In this document: piece after piece, positions 60,810 through 64,000 of the stretch | Numbering within the stretch: the stretch's first letter is position 1 | How the letters are laid out: each line of letters starts with the position of its first letter | Source of the DNA: Carex sylvatica | Taxonomy: Eukaryota; Streptophyta; Magnoliopsida; Poales; Cyperaceae | Direction: 5' to 3' | DNA: 64,000 nt | NCBI GenBank assembly: GCA_964058845.1 | Contig: CAXKVR010000473.1 | Span: 1-64,000 of the forward strand | The notes under the pieces: model-generated | What the model was told of the DNA's origin: nothing | What the model saw: the letters and a program-made list of their open reading frames with translations, nothing else | Databases searched by the model: none | Made by a program: the position numbers and the translations under genes

Positions 60810-61721
60810 TAGATCTGTGTCCGAATCGATGGCGTTGAAGTTGTACCTGGAGACAAACTGGAGATATAAACAAAGGAAGAGCTCTAGAGTGTTAGTTGTT
60901 TTCAAAGTTTCAATTAATTATTTACAAAATTGGATTTATATCCATTAAAACTTCTATAATTGAATACTGTTAGAGTTCAAATATTGCATTGTTTGGTGTT
61001 TCAAACTTTCAATTATGTCCCATATCATTTCTCTAATTTCAAAATTTAAATATTTGATTTAAACATGTTAACATGATTACTATATTAAAATGCACTTGAG
61101 GTCTATTTTTATATAAATTGTTAACTAGTTTTTAGATAGATAAGAGATGTTTTTCAAAAAAATTATGATCAATTGTACTTATTTAATAAATAGTAATTTT
61201 TTTTTAAATATGAAATTTAGTCTCTAAGCATATTTTAATATGAAGTTTCTATTAAGCAGTTAAGATTGACTGTTTGGACATAGAAAACAGAGATAAAATG
61301 TAAGATATGATTGGAGCATTCTTCTCATCCTTTGATTAATCGCACTACTAATGGTTATAATAAGTTTTATCCCATAAATAATGTTTAAATAAATTTCAGT
61401 ATTACTAGTTTATCCTTGTTTCAATTTTTTTTTTATATATTCCACTTGTCTGAATGCTTAGATATCAACACCATTGATATATATATATATATTTAATCTA
61501 AAGTGCATTGAAGAATTATAATTTTTTTGTTATGGATAGTTGGATGAAAAGTTATAAAAGCACATTGTTTCGAATTACTTCTGTAAATATCTCAATGTAC
61601 CCAGTACACATATTAAGCCATTGTTTCCAAATTGAAATTGTAATAAAATAGAAACAAACATAAAAAAAAAAGCAATTCATTGTAATCACGCTTATGCGAT
61701 ATATTGTAATATATAAATGAT
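60810..61721. other. AT-rich intergenic DNA
   Basis: No gene is visible. Between about 61050 and 61330 the sequence resembles the bodies of foldback elements (ATATTAAAATGCACTTGAGG, ATTTTAATATGAAGTTTCTA), but the ends are decayed. Confidence 0.45.
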
Positions 61722-62119
61722 GAGGCATCCACTTACAATATTTGAAAGTTTTAATATTTTACAACAATTTAATTTTGTAACTTTTAAAGTTCAAGCAGTC
61801 GATCCAAACAATTCAACATGATATCTATATTAAATGTGCTTGGAGATCAAATTTTATATTTTTTTTGAATTTTTTTATTATTTATTAAGTATTTTACAAA
61901 AATGTTATTTTTTAGTGGTTCAAAATTATCTAAAAACAGTTGGGTAAAATACTTAATAAATAATACAAATTTTTTTAAATGTTAAATTTTATCTTCAAGT
62001 ACATTTTAATATAAAGATTATGTTTAACGATTTGAATCGACTATTTGGACTTTAAAAATCACAATACTAAATTGCTGTAAGATGTTGTAACTTTCAAATA
62101 TTGTAAGTGGATTTCTCTC
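61722..62119. mobile_element. Foldback element (GGAATCCACCTACAAC ends), copy 2
   Basis: Arms GAGGCATCCACTTACAATAT and the complement ending GTAAGTGGATTTCTC. The inner halves pair as in copy 1 (41231-41643). About 398 bp, non-coding. Confidence 0.72.
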
Positions 62120-63319
62120 TATAGTACATTTGATTGGTTTTAATTTGCAAAAGCTGATGACTTGGGGAGTAACTGTTAACTGAGATGATGATGGGTACCA
62201 CAAAAAGGAGCTTAGATTAGGATCAACATAATTGCTACATCCAAAGCTTATTAAATTATTTTAGTGTTATATTCAAGATTATTGTGTTTTATCTCGGTTT
62301 GTAGCATCGATTAAAAATGAAGCTTGTTGGAGAATTGGTTAGAGAGAGATAAAGCAGGGGTAAAATTGTATTTTTAAAACTTATTCATTTTTCTACGAGA
62401 TAAAACTTATTTTAGCTATTATTAGTGTGATTAATCAAAGAATGGGGAGATATAGAAGATTTATGAATTTCAATGAGGATATATCAAATATTAATTTTAT
62501 GATGAGAAATTTTCTAAGTATAAAATTTGTGATGGGTATACATCCAATTTCGTCTTAATTAATTTAATAACGTGGCACGGTTCTAGTTCTGGAAAACAGA
62601 AAATAAAAAACATTATACAAATTATTCGCATCTGTTGACAAAGAAAAAATAAACATTTTATGGGATGAAATCAAGTCACAAATTATAATTCATTTATATA
62701 TTCCAGAGAAGAAAAATTAAGACTTGATTTCTCTGTATCTTCGGTCAGACTAATTTATTATAGTTGAAACTTTAGTAGAAAAAAGTACAATTGAAAAGGT
62801 TAGAAGAACTTCCATTACTTAAATAAATTCCGATGAAAAGATGAACCAATAACAAGATATATATATAAGATACTAATTTTGTGCTAATACTTAGAGTACC
62901 TTTCTAATTGAAGTATAAGTTACATTGACAATAATTTCTAGGTAATATTCATATGTAAATTTATTAGAAACAAAATGAGTACTATAACTAAAATTCTCCC
63001 AAAAACAATTATAGATGTAATCTCCACCACTTTTTTTTACCTAGACAAGAACTTGTATAAAAACAATTGATTCAATGAAATGATATAAAACCGTTCAACA
63101 TGATGGATATATTATAATGTGCATGCAAATCAAATTTTATATTTTTTTTGAATTTTTTTTTTTACTATTTATTCAATTGTCCTGCTTGTTTTTGAGCTGG
63201 TTTTAATATTAACATAGAGAATACACTGTTTCAGATGAAGAAACAATGCCAAATTGAGATTAACTAATGTAACTACTTTTAATTATAGATGCCGCAAAAT
63301 ATTCAGAGAAGAGAACAAA
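62120..63319. other. AT-rich intergenic DNA
   Basis: No open frame of interest, RNA gene or clean repeat pair was recognised. A decayed half of a foldback body may lie at about 63090-63170. Confidence 0.4.
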
Positions 63320-63328
63320 TTATAGAAT

Positions 63329-63740
63329 GAGGAGGGTTCCAATGCCTCCATTTTTTGTGCTTCTATCATGCCTTCATTTTTAAAAACTTAAATAACTCAA
63401 AGTTTAAAACTTAAACATCAAAATAAAACCGTTAGATGTGATCTATATTATTTTCTCTATAAAATTTGTCACATTTTGATTTTGCTTTTATATGAATCAA
63501 TAAGTTGAAAAATCAACGTCTAGAAATTATCCAAATTAGTATACATTTTTACAAGCTCAAGATGACAACCAAAACAAAGTTGAAATGCCATAATTTTTTA
63601 CATGTGCATAGATAAAATGATGTAGTTCGTATCCAATGATTTTATTTTGAATTTTAAAATTTAAATTTTGAGTTATTAAAGTTTTTTAAAAATAAAATCA
63701 TGATGGAGACATAAAAAATGAAGGCATTTGAACCCTCCTC
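63329..63740. mobile_element. Foldback element with perfect 9 bp target duplication
   Basis: TTATAGAAT flanks the 412 bp element (63320-63328 and 63741-63749). Arms begin GAGGAGGGTTCCAATGCCTC and the inverted GAGGAGGGTTCAAATGCCTT. The exact duplication suggests a recent insertion, probably of Mutator-like type. Confidence 0.9.
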
Positions 63741-64000
63741 TTATAGAATACCATACATATATGTTGAATGACTCGCTCTAGCGCATATCATGTAAAATTT
63801 TAGAGACCGACTCATTCTAGCGCAGGATATATATCACTAATAAAGAGAAATTTAATAGATCTAATTTAAATATTTTTCTTTTATTTTTGTAAAATTAACA
63901 ACTGTGATGTTTTTATCAATAAAATTTGAAGACGTAAACTCCATCTTTCTTTTAAAAAAAAACTGCTTGTCGTTGACCAGCTTTCACCAATGTTGAATGT

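Noticed and set aside
1..64000. CRISPR arrays, bacterial operons or phage-like modules
   Set aside because: The tandem repeats seen are minisatellites or transposon cores without regular unique spacers, and all genes are intron-containing plant genes.

Overview
The window is nuclear DNA of a flowering plant. The genes are split by many short AT-rich introns with GT-AG borders, their products are plant-specific (a phragmoplast kinesin-12, a sphingolipid mannosyltransferase of the EPC1/GMT1 type, a VTC4-type phosphatase), and the space between genes is packed with plant DNA-transposon remnants. I could not decide between monocot and eudicot.

Layout. Six protein genes are present, and five are complete. 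From left to right they are: the 3' end of a kinesin-12 (1-1727, +); a LOG-family phosphoribohydrolase-like gene (2691-4645, -); a VTC4-type inositol / L-galactose-1-phosphate phosphatase (6628-9373, -); a GT64 glycosyltransferase of the EPC1/GMT1 type (15175-18244, -); a 22-exon SKI2 RNA helicase (43104-56956, +); and a plant mitochondrial uncoupling protein (58550-60594, -). I rebuilt every exon of these genes by hand, and all reading phases close without a frameshift. The genes are not an operon or cluster. They serve unrelated housekeeping roles: cytokinesis, nucleotide/cytokinin metabolism, ascorbate and inositol synthesis, sphingolipid glycosylation, cytoplasmic RNA decay and mitochondrial carrier function.

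The 24.9 kb between 18245 and 43103 holds no gene. It is a layered collection of non-autonomous elements: Mutator-like foldbacks with 9-11 bp target duplications, hAT-like elements with 8 bp duplications, a solo LTR, minisatellites and simple repeats. The clearest nest is at 31827-35404, where a hAT-like element was split by a 3.1 kb terminal-inverted-repeat element that was itself hit by an LTR retrotransposon now reduced to a solo LTR.

Transposons also sit inside the SKI2 gene. A hAT-like element lies exactly at the intron 1/exon 2 border and appears to supply the A of the splice-acceptor AG. A 3 kb truncated LINE with a 9 bp target duplication fills intron 13. Copies of one inverted-repeat family sit in introns 15 and 18 and just downstream, and another copy is in intron 2 of the LOG-like gene. 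I found no new multi-gene system. The most interesting signals are the splice-site insertion in SKI2, a Mutator-like element built around 177 bp tandem repeats, and a 1.15 kb near-complete hairpin.
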